Source: Gnetum montanum (taxonomy: Eukaryota; Streptophyta; Gnetopsida; Gnetales; Gnetaceae). From it: DNA of 64,000 bases. This document shows, one piece after another, positions 11,390 through 23,336 of the stretch; the stretch's first letter is position 1; every line of letters starts with the position of its first letter. The position numbers were made by a program, and so were the translations under genes. The stretch is taken from NCBI GenBank assembly GCA_015680685.1, contig MNCI01003605.1:346123-410122 (forward strand). The letters are read 5' to 3'. The notes under the pieces are model-generated. The model saw only the letters and a list, made by a program, of their open reading frames with translations. It searched no databases and was not told the DNA's origin.

Positions 11390-11960
11390 TTCACTACCTA
11401 GAGTTTCTACACACAATTGCACCCTATATCATTGTACGTGATGCATAGAACTCACTTCTTCTCAATCTTCTTGAATACATTTATTTAAGATATTTCCAAG
11501 GAAATATCTCTAATGTCCATTCTTACATCAACAATGCTTAGCCATGTCCTTCCCATGATGATTGGAAAGTCTCCTTTGTAGTTATCCATCTCGATCACTA
11601 GAAAATCAGTAGGATAAGACCACCTATAAATAGTGATCACAATGTCTTCTACCAATCTCAATGGAATGGTGATGGACTAGTCTACCAATTGTAATCTAAT
11701 ATTAGTCTTCTTAAGAGGAGGTAAGTTCCATGTAGTATACATCTCATGAGAAATTAAATTGACATCAAAACCTAAGTCAAGAAAAGCATTGCATGGTTCA
11801 TTCCTAGAAATCTACAAATAAATAAGAGGACTTCTAGGATAAGCTAATTTCTTGGGAAGGTTTCTAGCATAGATCCAATCAGATACAATAAGAGTAAGCA
11901 TCACAATATGGATCCTGGGTGGTGTTTGGTTTAAAGGGGACTTCAAGAAAATTGATATAG
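11390..11960 (-). pseudogene. aspartic protease remnant (element D)
   Basis: The minus-strand text is homologous to the A protease: a GRTWLS-like end at about 11540, VEDIVITIYR near 11630, and a LTYGTYLPPL-like segment near 11720. The active-site D-[ST]-G near 11770 reads as a decayed LDLGFDVN. Many stops are present. It would have cleaved the polyprotein. Confidence 0.65.
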
Positions 11961-12861
11961 AGGAAGACAAAGGAGAAAGGTTGTCAACCATAGGTGTATT
12001 TGAGGGCTTAGCTGAACTATAGGGTCAAAGAAAAGGTCTTTTCTTTGATTAAGTATCCAAACCACTTGGTTGATGAACTAGCTATAGGTTAATGGCCCTG
12101 GTAGCATTGCATTGTTGTAGTTGAGCTAGGATTTCACCCTACATAGATGGATTAGGTGGTAGCTATGTGGATGATAAAGGAACATGTGCAGGGATAGAAG
12201 AAGGATAAGGGTACAAGATGGTATTCCTCCTTGCAAGTGGAGAATGAGTTCAGTAATAATCAGAAGGGTAGTAGTAAGATTGGAAAGTAGAAACATGACC
12301 AAAAGAGTCATGTAGAAACAAGGGCTAATGAATGTAGTACCTATATAGATTAAGTTATTTGTAAGTGTATTGCTACCTTGGTGGTGCTAGCACCCATGAC
12401 TGTGGTTACTACCATTGTTGATATTGCTCATATAGTTGCAGTGGAGTTCCACTTGTATAATACTACTATTGCTAGTAGAACTACCTAGAATTGCCTTAAG
12501 GATAAGGAAATCATCTAGGTGTGTGCCTTTATTCTAGTTATGGATTCAAGAAATACACCCCAAATTCCTATAAGTGTGATAAAATAGGATAATATCCCTT
12601 ATGATGTTCATAATGGCTGATGTCACACCCATCATCATTATCTAATTTAATTCCTACAACTTCCTCTATTGCAACAATCTTCCCTTTAACTCTTTAATAT
12701 GTGCGTTTAGCTTCCTTATGCCTCTTGCACTCATGATCACTACCTTGTTCTTTGGACTCCTCAGCAATTTTTAGAATAGCTTGGAATATACTATTCATAG
12801 AGTCCTATAATTGATCAAACTTGGTCATAATTTTGAATTGAAATTTTTGGAGCAGTAAGAT

Positions 12862-12951
12862 TTTCCTATTCACCACCTTATCAAATGCTAATTTCTCCTC
12901 ACTATCATATGAATCAAACCTTCCTTTTGCAAATGGAAGGATTGTGGTTAT
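12862..12951 (+). repeat. 90-bp direct repeat, copy 1
   Basis: It matches 13602-13691 without gaps, with about six differences. The repeated text is gag sequence of D. The two copies bracket 650 bases that are not gag. Confidence 0.8.
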
Positions 12952-13601
12952 CAGTCTAGAGGAGGAGTCCTAAAATAGGCTCTAACTATAAGTCTGGAGG
13001 GCTAGCTTCCTCTCCACTAAGCAGCAATTTCCTCTTTTCTTTTCTTTTCTTTATAAGCTTCTAGTTGATCTTCAAGGAGGGTCCAAGGTAGGAGCCAAAA
13101 GCTCAAAATTAGATCCTTACGGCTCTTCTTGGCAATGGTAGGAGCTTTTCACAGTGGTACAAATGTGGATGAATGATCTTCCTCTCTACGATGGTGCATA
13201 AAAGATAGAAAACGGTGGTAGGCTTTGAGGACTGCAGTTGCTACCCTGTGTGGACTGTAGTGGGTAGTCTCTCTCTCTCTCTCTATTTCTCTCTTTTCAT
13301 CTCTCATGGCAATCATTGTCTTCCTACCCAGTAGTGGATACCATCGGCAGTCACAGATTAGCAACGTCAGCGGGACCAGGGAAAATTCAGTTCTTTAATT
13401 ACCTATTGTATTGAAGATAATTATTTAATTTAAATTCTATATTTCTTTATAGTTTATTATTTGCAAAAGGCCATGTAGCCATCTCTAGTTGAGACTATTC
13501 CTGAGTTTCCATACCCATATGGGAGGCAGCCTAGGAAATAGTCTCCTAAAATGAGTTTCTTTCCTAGTGTTGGTGTGACCAAAATTTATGCATCAATAGA
13601 C
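12952..13601. other. unrecognised 650-bp insert in D gag
   Basis: The sequence between the two 90-bp direct repeats does not resemble gag of the sister elements. It contains a (TC)n run at 13268-13284 and an open minus-strand stretch at 13149-13364 without a recognisable domain. The text GTCCTAAAATAGGCTCT at its left and AGTCTCCTAAAATGAG at its right are similar to each other. I do not recognise the origin. Confidence 0.5.
13268..13284 (+). repeat. (TC)n microsatellite
   Basis: An uninterrupted TC run of about eight units inside the 650-bp insert. Confidence 0.9.
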
Positions 13602-13691
13602 TTTCCTATTCACCACCTTATCAAATGCTGATTCCTCCTCACTATCAGAGGAATCAAACCTTCCTCTTGCAAATGGAAGGATTGTGGCTAT
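13602..13691 (+). repeat. 90-bp direct repeat, copy 2
   Basis: Second copy of 12862-12951. Normal gag-homologous sequence continues to its right. Confidence 0.8.
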
Positions 13692-14473
13692 ATTCTTATG
13701 CACTTTCTCTTTTTCTTAATTCAACTTCCTCTTTAGCTACCTACTTGATCAAAATTTGGATTAGATGAGCACTTAATTCTACTAGCCACCCTTGAGCATA
13801 AACACCAAGGGTTCTTCTCATTTCAGATTAAAGCCCATTACAATTTGGCAAATTTGGTCTAATTGAGAAACCATGGCCAAGACATCTGTGCATTAAGGAA
13901 TAGTATCGACCACTGGTGGCATCCAAGGGTTCATGTGTTCATTGTTTTCATTCTTGGATCTACCTTCTCAAGTTGGACACTTTGGAGTATGTTTCATATT
14001 TTTCATTAACCAATTCAAGCATGATACTCCATCATCTAATAGATTTCGGTTCTAAGGACCTGTACTAGTTTTCTACTTCTTTAATAAGTGTTCTTGCAAA
14101 AAACTTAAGGTTTTGCCACTCATTCTTTATATTTTGCAAGGCACATGCATCTTGAAAATCTTGAAGATGGTTTGTGGATTTGAGTTATATCCCCCTTCAA
14201 AATGAGGGATATTTTTTATATCTAGCCTTTTGATTTGACTATCCTTTACATGCCTTATTGAAATTCATATTACCTTTGCAATATTGAGCATACTTTGGGT
14301 AGCAAGAAAAGGCTCATCGAGGCCATGATTTTATTGCCTATGATGCCCTTTGCTACCCCTTTTCTCATGGTAGTAGGTCTCTCTTGACTACCCACACCCT
14401 TAGTCTTAACTTGCCTAATAGTCACTTTAATCATTTTAGTCCTATCAATCACCTTTGAAACACCACAAAAATT

Positions 14474-16333
14474 TAGGCTATTGCTTCTTGATTGAAAATT
14501 TGGCTAAGTGTCAGGATGATGGCACTTTTCACAAATTTTTCCAAGTGTTGAGACTACGCTCTCCACCACCAAGATTATGCTCCATAGCATAGTCAACATA
14601 ATTAACACACAAATGCTAGTTTTGCAAGATTTTTTCCAAGTGTCAAAACAATGAAACTTATTGCAAATTTTTCCTAAGTGACTATGCTCTTCACTTCTAG
14701 GACTATACTCTAGAGCATAGTCAGCATGAAAACACCAGTTTTGACATATTTTTTCTGTCAAGACTACGCTTTGTAGCATAGTCAAGCATAGAAAGTTTCA
14801 AACCCTAGTTTCTACAACATTTTGTTTTTCTAATTATTAGGACTATGCTCTGCACTACTAGGACTATGCTCTAGAGAATATTCAACATAGTTATCACTAA
14901 AGCATAGTTTTTGTAAGAAAAAATTTAACTATTGGGACTACACTCCTAACTACGCTCTAGAGCATAGTTAATGTAGTCAACTTAGAAGCCAGATTTTTCA
15001 AGAATTTCTCTAAGTGTTAAGACTATGCTCACCCCCAATTGGAAGCATAGTTAGCCTCCCCTAAAGCATAGTTAGTACTTAGCTGCATTTTGCCAATTTT
15101 TTGCTAGATTTTTCCTAAGTCCAAGACTACGCTCTCACCTAGTCTAGAGTGTAGTCATGTATAGATGGCAAGAACAACCTCTAAAGGCCTCTACAATGTA
15201 GCATTAGCATTAACATCAACTCTAACACATCTCTAGCAATAGCATTCACCTTTTTTGCATCCCCCTTCTTCCCAAAATTGTAACTATGCTCAACACCACT
15301 TCTCATAGTGGACATCGTAGTCTTGAAGCGTAGTCTCCAAAAGTTTGATTTTTTGGCATTTTCTTAGATACATTGTGATCTCCTTAGCACTTGCACATGT
15401 AGTGGATAATGTAGTAATAGTCTTGCAGACTTGCAAAGTCCATTAGCGCACCATAGAGCTTAACACCACATAGCGTAGTTAAGGTCAACATAGTCCTAAC
15501 TATCTCATAGCGTAGTCTCAACTACCACACTGCCACATGGTGTTCAATCCATGTTTTGGGCTAACCCTAGTCCTATAAATACCCCTACATCCCAAGGTTT
15601 TAGTGATTGGAATTTTTTTGCATTTCAAGCATTTTGTCATTGGCATTTGGCATTCTTTGGATGAACAAGACCAGAAGACACACCGACACTAGTAGAGATG
15701 CAAAGTTGCATACCCTGGCCCACCACAACCTCTTTGTAGCCTTGAAGGAAACCACAACCCATGGTACACCATGGTGGCCAACTCGATAGGTACAGACACC
15801 ACAAAAAGCATTAGACTTCATAGCCCAACACCATCGACACTGTGACTATGCTCTCCACTATGCCTATTGTACACCGCACACCTTCTGAACCTCTTTAGGA
15901 ATTAACTATGATCAATCCCATTTGGGTTGGTGTTACATTTTTCTCTCCTACATTTTTTACAATTTCTTTACATTTTTTTGCAATTTTAATGCATGGTCAC
16001 ATTATAACTATGCTTGGGCAGTAGTACTTGTGGGTTAGCAACCATATTCATGACAAAACCCTTGACTACACTTTCCCCCACCCATGACTATGCTCTACAG
16101 TTAACACCATGAAACAAAACTTAAACACTTAGAACCATTTCACACCATTTGCATTTGCATCTTGGCTAACCATGCCACCTATGATTGCACCCACTACCTT
16201 GGCTGCAACCAACAAAGTTCCTGTTTGATCGACAAGACCATTCATGGAACTCTACCTTTGTTTCTAGCAGGCCCTCACATGGAGATGGGGTAATTCTGTG
16301 TGTTCGTTGATCCCTCGATGATTCTAGCCACCA
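14474..16333 (+). mobile_element. probable solo LTR of a second family, 1860 bp
   Basis: The sequence between AAATT (14469-14473) and AAATT (16334-16338) interrupts D's gag, which continues on both sides. It starts TAGGC (perhaps TG with one change) and ends CCACCA. The first 1.1 kb is an array of inverted-repeat motifs of the form GACTATGCTCT / AGAGCATAGTC. A TATA box CCTATAAATACCCC follows at about 15572-15585. The remaining ~730 bases would be R-U5. No internal coding region is present, as expected for a solo LTR. The boundaries rest on the 5-bp duplication and are less certain than for A, B and C. Confidence 0.55.
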
Positions 16334-16338
16334 AAATT

Positions 16339-17090
16339 TTTAGTTATTACAACCTTCATCATGGTCATGCCCACTACAATTGTGATTAGAGCTAGAAGAA
16401 GGAGATGATGATGATGGTGGTGAAGAGGAAGGAGTACTAGCACCATCACGATGCTTGCTATCCCCTCTTCAGTGATTGTAGCCATGATCACAATATTGTT
16501 TCCTGTCCACATCCTTGTCCTAACTTGCCTCCTTGGATCCTTCTTTGTAATTGGATCCATTCTTACCAAAACCAAGATTGTGAATTGTGGACTACAAGTT
16601 TTGGTTTTGACCTCCTTCACCGAAGTCAAAGAGAGGAATTTCATTGAATGAAAAACCCTCAAAGAAGGGCTTTCCACCATCATTTTGGTACTATAGGATT
16701 GGGAAATCATTAAATCCTTTTCCCTTCACAAATTCATGATGTTGTTCTAGCTATCAATCTCATATATGTTGTGCCTCAATGGGATGATAATCCCTAGCAT
16801 CAATATCTTGCATAACATACTCAGCATGAAGTTCATGAAGATTCCATCGTATAAGCATTTGTTGGAGCATTGGAGAAATGAATTGATTGGGTGGCAACAC
16901 CATATTTCCCTCCATGTCACACCACTATTGTTGTTCATCCTAATGTAGGATGAAGGTGATGTTGGATATGTACTCATCAAGATGAGCATATACAACTCGA
17001 TTGCTAGGGCACCAATTGATGTACTTTGTAAGACTTGGATGAAGAATCACTCATGTGAGAAGATATCTTATGTTAGAAAATAAAAATGTA
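16339..17090 (-). pseudogene. gag remnant, N-terminal part (element D)
   Basis: This matches the first part of gag in B and C. It begins near 17070 (minus-strand start comparable to MSSSHR in B), runs through the decayed PNFTFILH-like segment (about 16950) and reaches the Ser/His-rich part near 16400, where HHHHHHLL-type runs are seen. Stops are frequent. Confidence 0.6.
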
Positions 17091-17206
17091 GTGTGCTTTT
17101 AGAAATTTTTGTAGTTATTTTAAAGTATGATATGACTCTAGGGTTCATACCAATGATTTTGAATAAATTTTCACTAGTTCTAGATAGCACACATAACAAC
17201 TAAAAG

Positions 17207-17226
17207 ATTCTCAGAAATGATGCTAA
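17207..17226 (-). other. decayed primer-binding site (D)
   Basis: Directly next to the LTR the minus strand reads TTAGCATCATTTCTGAGAAT. It aligns with the better site of C (TTGGCACCATTGCCAAGGAC) with several changes. Confidence 0.45.
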
Positions 17227-18021
17227 TGATGGATAGCAAGGTATCCCTACACCCAACCATACAAATCACAAGTGTTCATGTGTGATCCAATCAAATTTCA
17301 TAGACCTTAAGTTCTCAAGTACATTGGTTCTAAGATGTGAAATCTACTAAGAATGATTGTTTTCTTCTTAGTTCCACTCATGAGGTACAAGTATATGGTT
17401 AACTGCAACTAAGGTACATGATGTTTATCATTTTGTATTTTATAAGTTTAATCACCTAAACAAGAATGAAAGGTATAGGAATTTAATATCTAATTAATCG
17501 ACTTCCTAGTTAGCCTAACACTAGTACCTGTTCCCACTCCCTGAACACATCCTAAATGCATGTAGTGCTATTGGGTTACCAAACATTAAGCATTTCTAGG
17601 TTAGCAAGTGCTACATGTATGCTTAAAGTGGTCATGACTGTGTTCACTAAAAATTGAAAATTAACTGTTTAGCGAAAAATGCATTAAAGTAAAGTGCATG
17701 AAGAATAAATGCATTCAAGAAAACATTAATTTATTCTTAGTGTTGCAAGGATTATCAAAAGGGATCATCTTTATTCCCATCACATTGTTGTGCTCAAGTA
17801 CATCAATGCTCAAATAAAGGTTCATACAAAATCAGACTCTTGCTGCAAGTACTTAGAAAATATATTAACTCTAGAAAAAACAAACTATAAGAGCATCACT
17901 ATGCTATCACAAAAAACTATCTCCAAATTATGAGCCCAAGCACTATATTTATAGGCCAACATATACCCCACGATATTGGATATTTAACATTGTGTCTTGG
18001 GCTATGATATCAGAGAAAATC
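17227..18021 (-). repeat. 5' LTR of D, cut by element B
   Basis: It starts (plus strand) TGATGGATAGCAAGGTATCC, the family LTR end. It contains the R/U5 text of the family and degenerate GATATC motifs near 17960-18010, which place it with the A / solo-LTR subfamily. It stops at B's target duplication. A few bases after 44621 (up to about 44637) may be its last part. Confidence 0.7.
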
Positions 18022-18912
18022 TAATGAGTGATGAGGTACCCCTACATCCAACCATATGAATCACAAGCGTTCATGTGCGACCTAGTCGAATTTCAAAGAC
18101 TACAAGCACTTACATACATAAAATTCTAGCCAACAAAACCTTAGCTAGAGCGGTCATTATCTTCCCAACCTCACTTATGATATTCCAACATGATGGTTGA
18201 GTGAGATTGAGGCCATTGATTTTTATAAGTTTTCCTTTTATCTTTAAAGTTTAATTCTTCTAGTGTAGAAAATGAAAGGCTATATAATTTTACGATTACT
18301 CTATCGCTTAACTATCCCCAACATAAACAACTAATCCCATCCTCTATGCATATCTTGAGCATGTCCTAACCACTACTAGGTTACTAGATGTTAGATGTCA
18401 CTAGGTTGCCAAGTGTTAGATATATGTTTGAGATGGTCATGCTTATGGTTCTCATAAACTATAAAAAGGATTGTAATTGTAAAGTGATAATAATAAAAGC
18501 TTTTAGAATTATTAAAATATTAAAACATTAAGATATTTTAATACTTAAGTAGTTTAATCCAAATGCTGCAAGGAATGTTTAAAAATCTTGTCTTTATTCT
18601 TAGTCACACTAATGGGCTCAGGTACATTAGTGCTCGAATAAAGAGCTATACACTCTTTAAACTATTACTACGAGTACTTGGGAAATATTTGAACTTTCAC
18701 ATAGACAAACTGCAAGAGCTTCCATACAACTTGAACAATAAATACCATAAATGCAATAGGTACACACATATTTATAGAAGCAAATGGACTTTGCATTAAT
18801 GAGGCCATGTGAGTGCTTGGAAGGATGCATCGACGGGGTCATGTTGACACAGCCGCATCAATGAGGCTTCATTGACGCAGTCTAGTCAATGCAATGACTA
18901 GATGCTTCATCA
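18022..18912 (-). repeat. 3' LTR of B (891 bp)
   Basis: On the plus strand it runs TAATGAGTGATGAGG to GATGCTTCATCA. The TATA box (TATTTATA on plus) is at 18769-18776. U3 (18780-18912) is an array of short GTCAATG / GTCGATG / GTTGAC-like motifs rather than the GATATC palindromes of A. The R inverted repeat is at 18591-18598 / 18637-18644. Confidence 0.88.
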
Positions 18913-18926
18913 TACCCCCACGACTA
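18913..18926 (-). promoter_or_regulatory. 3' polypurine tract (B)
   Basis: The minus strand TAGTCGTGGGGGTA abuts the LTR start. Confidence 0.75.
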
Positions 18927-19149
18927 AGTGAAAACTCATCCTTAGGTTTCTTACAATTTGGAAGGTATGAGGTAACTAGTGACACACATAGAAAAACATC
19001 TCAAGACACTTATTGATGCTAACAACACACCAAGTGCTTGAGTGTACGGAAGAAATTACAAAAATGTGGTGTTCATGCACAATAAAATTGAACACCTTGA
19101 CAATAATGGACACACAACCCTATTAAGATATTGAAGTTAATGAAGAAGG

Positions 19150-21991
19150 TCATACAGTTCCTAGTGGTAATGATTCTGATGGGCCCTCACTAGCTTCAGG
19201 TGCATGTGGTGGTTGAGATGGTGGTTGCAGCTATTTGGCGACTGTTGCAACTTCTAGAGGAAATTGGAAAGCCTGTAATAGTGCTCTCATTTTGTCTTAT
19301 TTACTTCTAGGGTTGTTCATAGTCCAAGTGGCTTTTCCAATGTGTGCCAGAACAAGAACATCCCAAGGACATGGAACAGTAGGGAAGAGCTTCTTTAAAT
19401 TGATGAACCAAGCCACAAACTATTTTCATTTGATGTTGAATGTTTGGATTGATGCTTGCAGCCACTAGTAGTCATCCATTCGTTGGGCCAAGTTCTCCAC
19501 AACAAAGTGGTGCCCTTCAAAATAGGTGCGAAGAACTTCAAGTTTTGCATTTTCTATTTTCAGATTTTTCTTTGTCTCCTTATGCACCTTGAACTTGCCC
19601 TCATATAACGAATACAAGATGGCCACTTGCTTCTTAAGGTCTGATAGTGGCCTTCTAGCCATAAGCATGGCTAGGTTTGCATAACAAAGGTTGGCTAGTT
19701 TCATGTACTCTATCATTTCTTCGATTTGTAACTCCTTAAGGTGAATCTCAATGTGGTTATAGGCATTTAATCCATCAAAGATGGGTTGCCACACCTCACC
19801 TCCTTCCTTGAGCTATTGGAGGGCTTGATTTATCTTAGCCTTTGCAACTTGAATTTCCTTTTTGTTAATTTCCTTTTGCAACCCCACTTGGTCCCTATAG
19901 TGATTTTTCACTTGTTCAAACTTGAGGGCCTCATTTTTCCAAGTGGCAAGTTCAATGGTTGTCTTTTGTCGCAAGACTCAAACTTCCTCCATTGACCGAT
20001 TATGATTTTTGATAGCCAATATTCTTACATTAGTGTTTACCCTAGCTAGTTCCTCCTACTATTGGTGGATAAAATCCTTCATCTATTGATTTTCGAGACC
20101 AACATTATGTAGGTAATGACCTTCAGTAGTCAACCCAACATTCTCATGGCAAACCTCTGTTAAGTCCTTGTTCAGATAATAAGAATGGGCTTCCACTAAG
20201 GACTTGTCGAAGGTCATTGAATCCTGCTTGTACTCAACTTTTTAAAACTTGATTTGAAGCTGTTGAAGAGCTTCATTTGTGGTGACTTCATAGTTTCTTA
20301 TCACTGGATCGACAAGTTAGGCCCTTATTTGGGCAACCTATGCAGCAAACCATTTATTATCTACCTAAGCTGCTTCTAGTTGCCCCTCTAGAATGAGGAA
20401 TTTTCCCTTTGCTAAGAGCAACTCTGACTAGGTTGTAGTGATGTTGTCCAGAAGGTTGAAGAAATCCAGAAGTAGTTTCCTAGTTCCTACTAGTCAATCT
20501 AATAATTCTTTATGTTGTGCTACATTGAGTCTACCACTCTGAGTACCTATAGATGTCTACACATCTCTAAGCCCATGTACATCCAGTATAGGTACTGTAG
20601 GTGCATTGAGAGCCATCGCAATCATATCAACAACCACATCTACTGCAAACTCCTATCTTTGGTGTTGCATTACCAATAAAATTGCCCCTTCACCCTCCTC
20701 CAAGCACATCAAGAAAGTAGTAACATTCCTTGAAATTTCTAAGAATAATTGTTGGGTCAGTGACATTGCTACTTCTTGGGTCCTAGTGTCTATTCTCATG
20801 GGCACTTGTGTTTGTGTAGCTGAAATCATCAACCCTACCCTCTCTAGTAGGCTCATAGATCAAGACACTTGCTCTAGATGGCTCAAGGTAGAGTGGTACA
20901 CTAAAGGATCTCCACCACCACTAGTTCCCACCTGTTACTCCTATTGGTGCAAGAGCAACTATCAGATCTCGTGTATGTGTTCTGCAATCATGCGCAAGTG
21001 TGCAGATAGTAGAGGTGGTGGTTGCTCTTCCTCTGTTCTTATTGTGGCAAGTGTTTCAAATTTCATCATCTCATACCATGAGGCAATTGGGGCATGAAAA
21101 ATTGTTTCATTGGCATATCATGTTATCCCTACCCATTTGCACAACTTTCTGATTAGGCAAGAAAATGGCAAAGCTTGCCTTCCACATTCATTTTTTGTGA
21201 ACTACTTTTCAATTTCCAAGAAGAGTAACTATGGAAGGTTGATAGGGATTCTTTTTCTTAAAGTGGCACATGCACAAGCAGAGAAGGCAGTGACTTTGTT
21301 GGTTCTTACTATTAGATTTAAGTGGTAAGATGCAATTTTAGAGTAAACCCTTTCTGTGATGGTCAATGTGCCAAACTCCTTACGTTCTACCCATAGCATC
21401 ACCTAGTCCACTTCTCTTTCACCTTGAGGTCTGTTTGTTTTGAAATTTCTACCACATCAGCCCTAGTCTCAGGCAACCCAAGGGCTTGCACGATTGCCTC
21501 TATAGAGTAAGACATATGGATATCTTTGATTCTTACTCATGACCTTGACTGCTAATTTGTCCAAAATAGAAAGGTTTCCCTCAAGTACCACTCATCACTA
21601 GACATGATGATTGGCCACCTAGGAGAATTCTACAACTGAGTTCTAACTTTCTCTAGCATACTTTCTAGGAATGGTTCAAAGTTTAATTCTTGAAGGACCA
21701 TTCATTGCAGCTCCTTCGGCTTGATAGCATCAAGGCAGACCCTAGTCAAGGTGACCTCAAGCTGTGACACTCTCATTGGAGTCTCTTCTCTATGCAATTA
21801 TTTTGTGGGAACCTCTTCTTTGGGAATTTAATGAAAAAATTCCACATCAAGCTGCTCGCAAAGAGGGCCAGTTGCATGTGAGCCCTCTATGTGCTCTTGA
21901 GGTCATGTAACCTATTCCCATTCTATTCTAGGTTATTTCTCCCAAGGTTCTGATCGCCCTTCCTTCCTTGGACATATTGGTTTTGGTGCAT
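19150..21991 (-). pseudogene. third ORF (downstream of pol), element B
   Basis: A decayed reading of about 900 codons starts at the ATG 21991-21989, directly after an acceptor-like TTGATTGTAG. It begins MHQNQYVQGRKGDQ, a basic start comparable to C. The middle (about 20650-20860) has SLTQQLFLEISRNVTTFL and EEGEGAILLVMQHQ, also present in C and E. The stretch 19465-19794 is Leu/Glu/Lys-rich and coiled-coil-like (HLKELQIEEMIEYMKLANL). The product would not be Gag, Pol or a recognisable envelope, and no transmembrane segment is evident. It is best read as the additional ORF of Tat/Athila-type elements. Many stops are present. Confidence 0.65.
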
Positions 21992-22313
21992 CTACAATCA
22001 AAGTGTAACCATGAATTAAAATGTGTGTGTGTTGCCCCAAAATGATAATAAGATACCTTCTCATGATCGCTTGGCTATGATAGTGACACATGCATTCTAT
22101 TTGATCTAAGGTGGTGTACGTAAGCGAATTCTTCAATCAACCCTAGGAGATGTTTTGATTAACCCTAGGTGTTTAGATTACCCTAGGGTGTGTTAAGCTT
22201 TAAATAACCCTAGGAGGCATTAAGTCTCAGGTGCATTAAGGAGTGTCAATTTCTTGGGTTAGCAATATTATCACATTATACAGAATTATGGGCCCCCACG
22301 ATGTAGAGCATAC
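21992..22313 (-). promoter_or_regulatory. putative 5'-UTR intron before the third ORF (B)
   Basis: The donor in element sense is CCAGAG|GTATGC (GT at 22313-22312). A G-run (GGGGG) follows soon after it. The acceptor TTTGATTGTAG ends one base before the ATG. Length is 322 nt. Position and both splice sites correspond to C and E. Confidence 0.6.
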
Positions 22314-22454
22314 CTCTGGTAGCAAAAGAGTGAAGGAACGGTTAGATGTGGACAAGAGGTAGGAAGGTTAGGTGCTCGAGAAGGAGACTGGATGTAGAAA
22401 ACTTGAAAAAATCCCCTAGAATTATGAGAAAATGGATAAAATGCTAAAACACAA

Positions 22455-22565
22455 TGCACATATATATAGTAGTTTGGGTGCTACGTTGACAAGGCCATGT
22501 AAATGTAGGTGGTTTTGTATACAGGGCCACATTGATGTAGCTATTCAGCTATGTTGACCACTATT
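22455..22565 (-). promoter_or_regulatory. putative internal promoter for the third ORF (B)
   Basis: In element sense, GTTGAC-like and GTATAC motifs (22484-22558: GGTCAACAT, GGCCTTGTCAACGTAG) are followed by TATATATA at 22461-22468. This resembles the family's own U3. The TATA box lies about 147 nt before the donor at 22313. The rest of 22566-23336 is non-coding. Confidence 0.45.
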
Positions 22566-23336
22566 GCCCAATGAAGGAAAGGCCCAAAACTACAAATTTT
22601 AGCATAAAACTAGAGTCATTGAGGGCTCAGAGACTCAAGGACATTATGAAATGAAGTAGAAGGAGTGTCAAGCACAAAAGAAGAGTTGAATTTAGGAGAA
22701 CATCATAAGATGGAGCTTGGGCGATGGAGACCCTCATGATGGGTAGCATAGAAATGATCACCATATTAGATCAAAGGAGCAAGCGATTAACAGGTGAGAC
22801 CAATGGATATGTAAGTGGGTCCTCCCCATAGTGGGCTTTAGCCTTAGTTGCCCTTGCAAATACTTGACCAAGGAGTCCATGGGCCCCATAGTTAATTAAT
22901 GGTCATCAAGGGTTAATACTCATACCTCTAAGAACTAACCAAAGGATTTACAAGTACCAGCAAACCAAGATACATGATCAAAACATGAAACTAGCAGTGA
23001 GGTGAGAAATGGAGAGCAATGAATGAGAGGGAGAGCATGTGGAATGGAGTGTTGAGGTCAAGATTGATACAGTCCCTTTGTAAGGTATGTGGTTAAGTGA
23101 CTTGATAAGAACCTATTCTAGGTTTGGATCAAGATCAACCATTACCAGTGATGTTGTAGTGATGGACTAATACCAATCCACTCACTTAGGTCATACAAAT
23201 GTCCACAGAGACCAAATTCCATTCCTTATATAAAAGGAAAGGGAAGAAGGAAGTGAGGAAGGGCCTTAGTTAGAGGGGACCATCAGATCTGGGTAACATA
23301 GCAACCAAGTCCCATAACCAGTTCTTGTAGCCCATT

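Larger units (their letters stand above)
11961..14468 (-). pseudogene. gag remnant, C-terminal and middle part (element D)
   Basis: This is homologous to the gag of B (41149-43000) and C (37640-39600) on the same strand. Landmarks are the decayed DHEHHKGYYPIL segment near 12590, a charged coiled-coil-like segment near 12700-12950, and the gag core near 13780-14230. It is interrupted by a 650-bp insert (12952-13601) and ends where a probable solo LTR is inserted. No long open frame survives. Confidence 0.65.
775..18021 (-). mobile_element. element D: old Ty3/gypsy retrotransposon, 5' two-thirds
   Basis: Read on the minus strand, the order from the right is LTR (17227-18021), decayed primer site, gag, protease, RT, RNase H, integrase and post-integrase non-coding DNA. 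It is the most degraded copy. It is interrupted by element A (3568-9895), by a probable solo LTR (14474-16333) and by a 650-bp insert bracketed by direct repeats (12952-13601). Its own 5' LTR is cut by element B at 18021/44617, and the few bases after 44621 may be the last part of that LTR. The third ORF and the 3' LTR are not in the window. Because it hosts all the other insertions, it is the oldest of the group. Confidence 0.75.

Noticed and set aside
14540-15520. Array of short inverted repeats considered as a CRISPR-like array
   Set aside because: Spacing and repeats are irregular, the context is a plant LTR with a TATA box, and no cas genes exist.
15600-15821. Open frames on both strands within the probable solo LTR
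   Set aside because: No domain, overlapping on both strands, and located after a TATA box in LTR-like sequence; chance ORFs.
16324-16710. His-run containing ORF as a metal-binding protein
   Set aside because: It lies in gag of element D, where the sister copies have a Ser/His/Asp-rich low-complexity segment; part of it also crosses the solo LTR boundary.
19465-19794. Open frame considered as a kinesin- or myosin-like host coiled-coil gene
   Set aside because: The same sequence recurs in C and E at the same place within the retroelement, so it is part of the third ORF.
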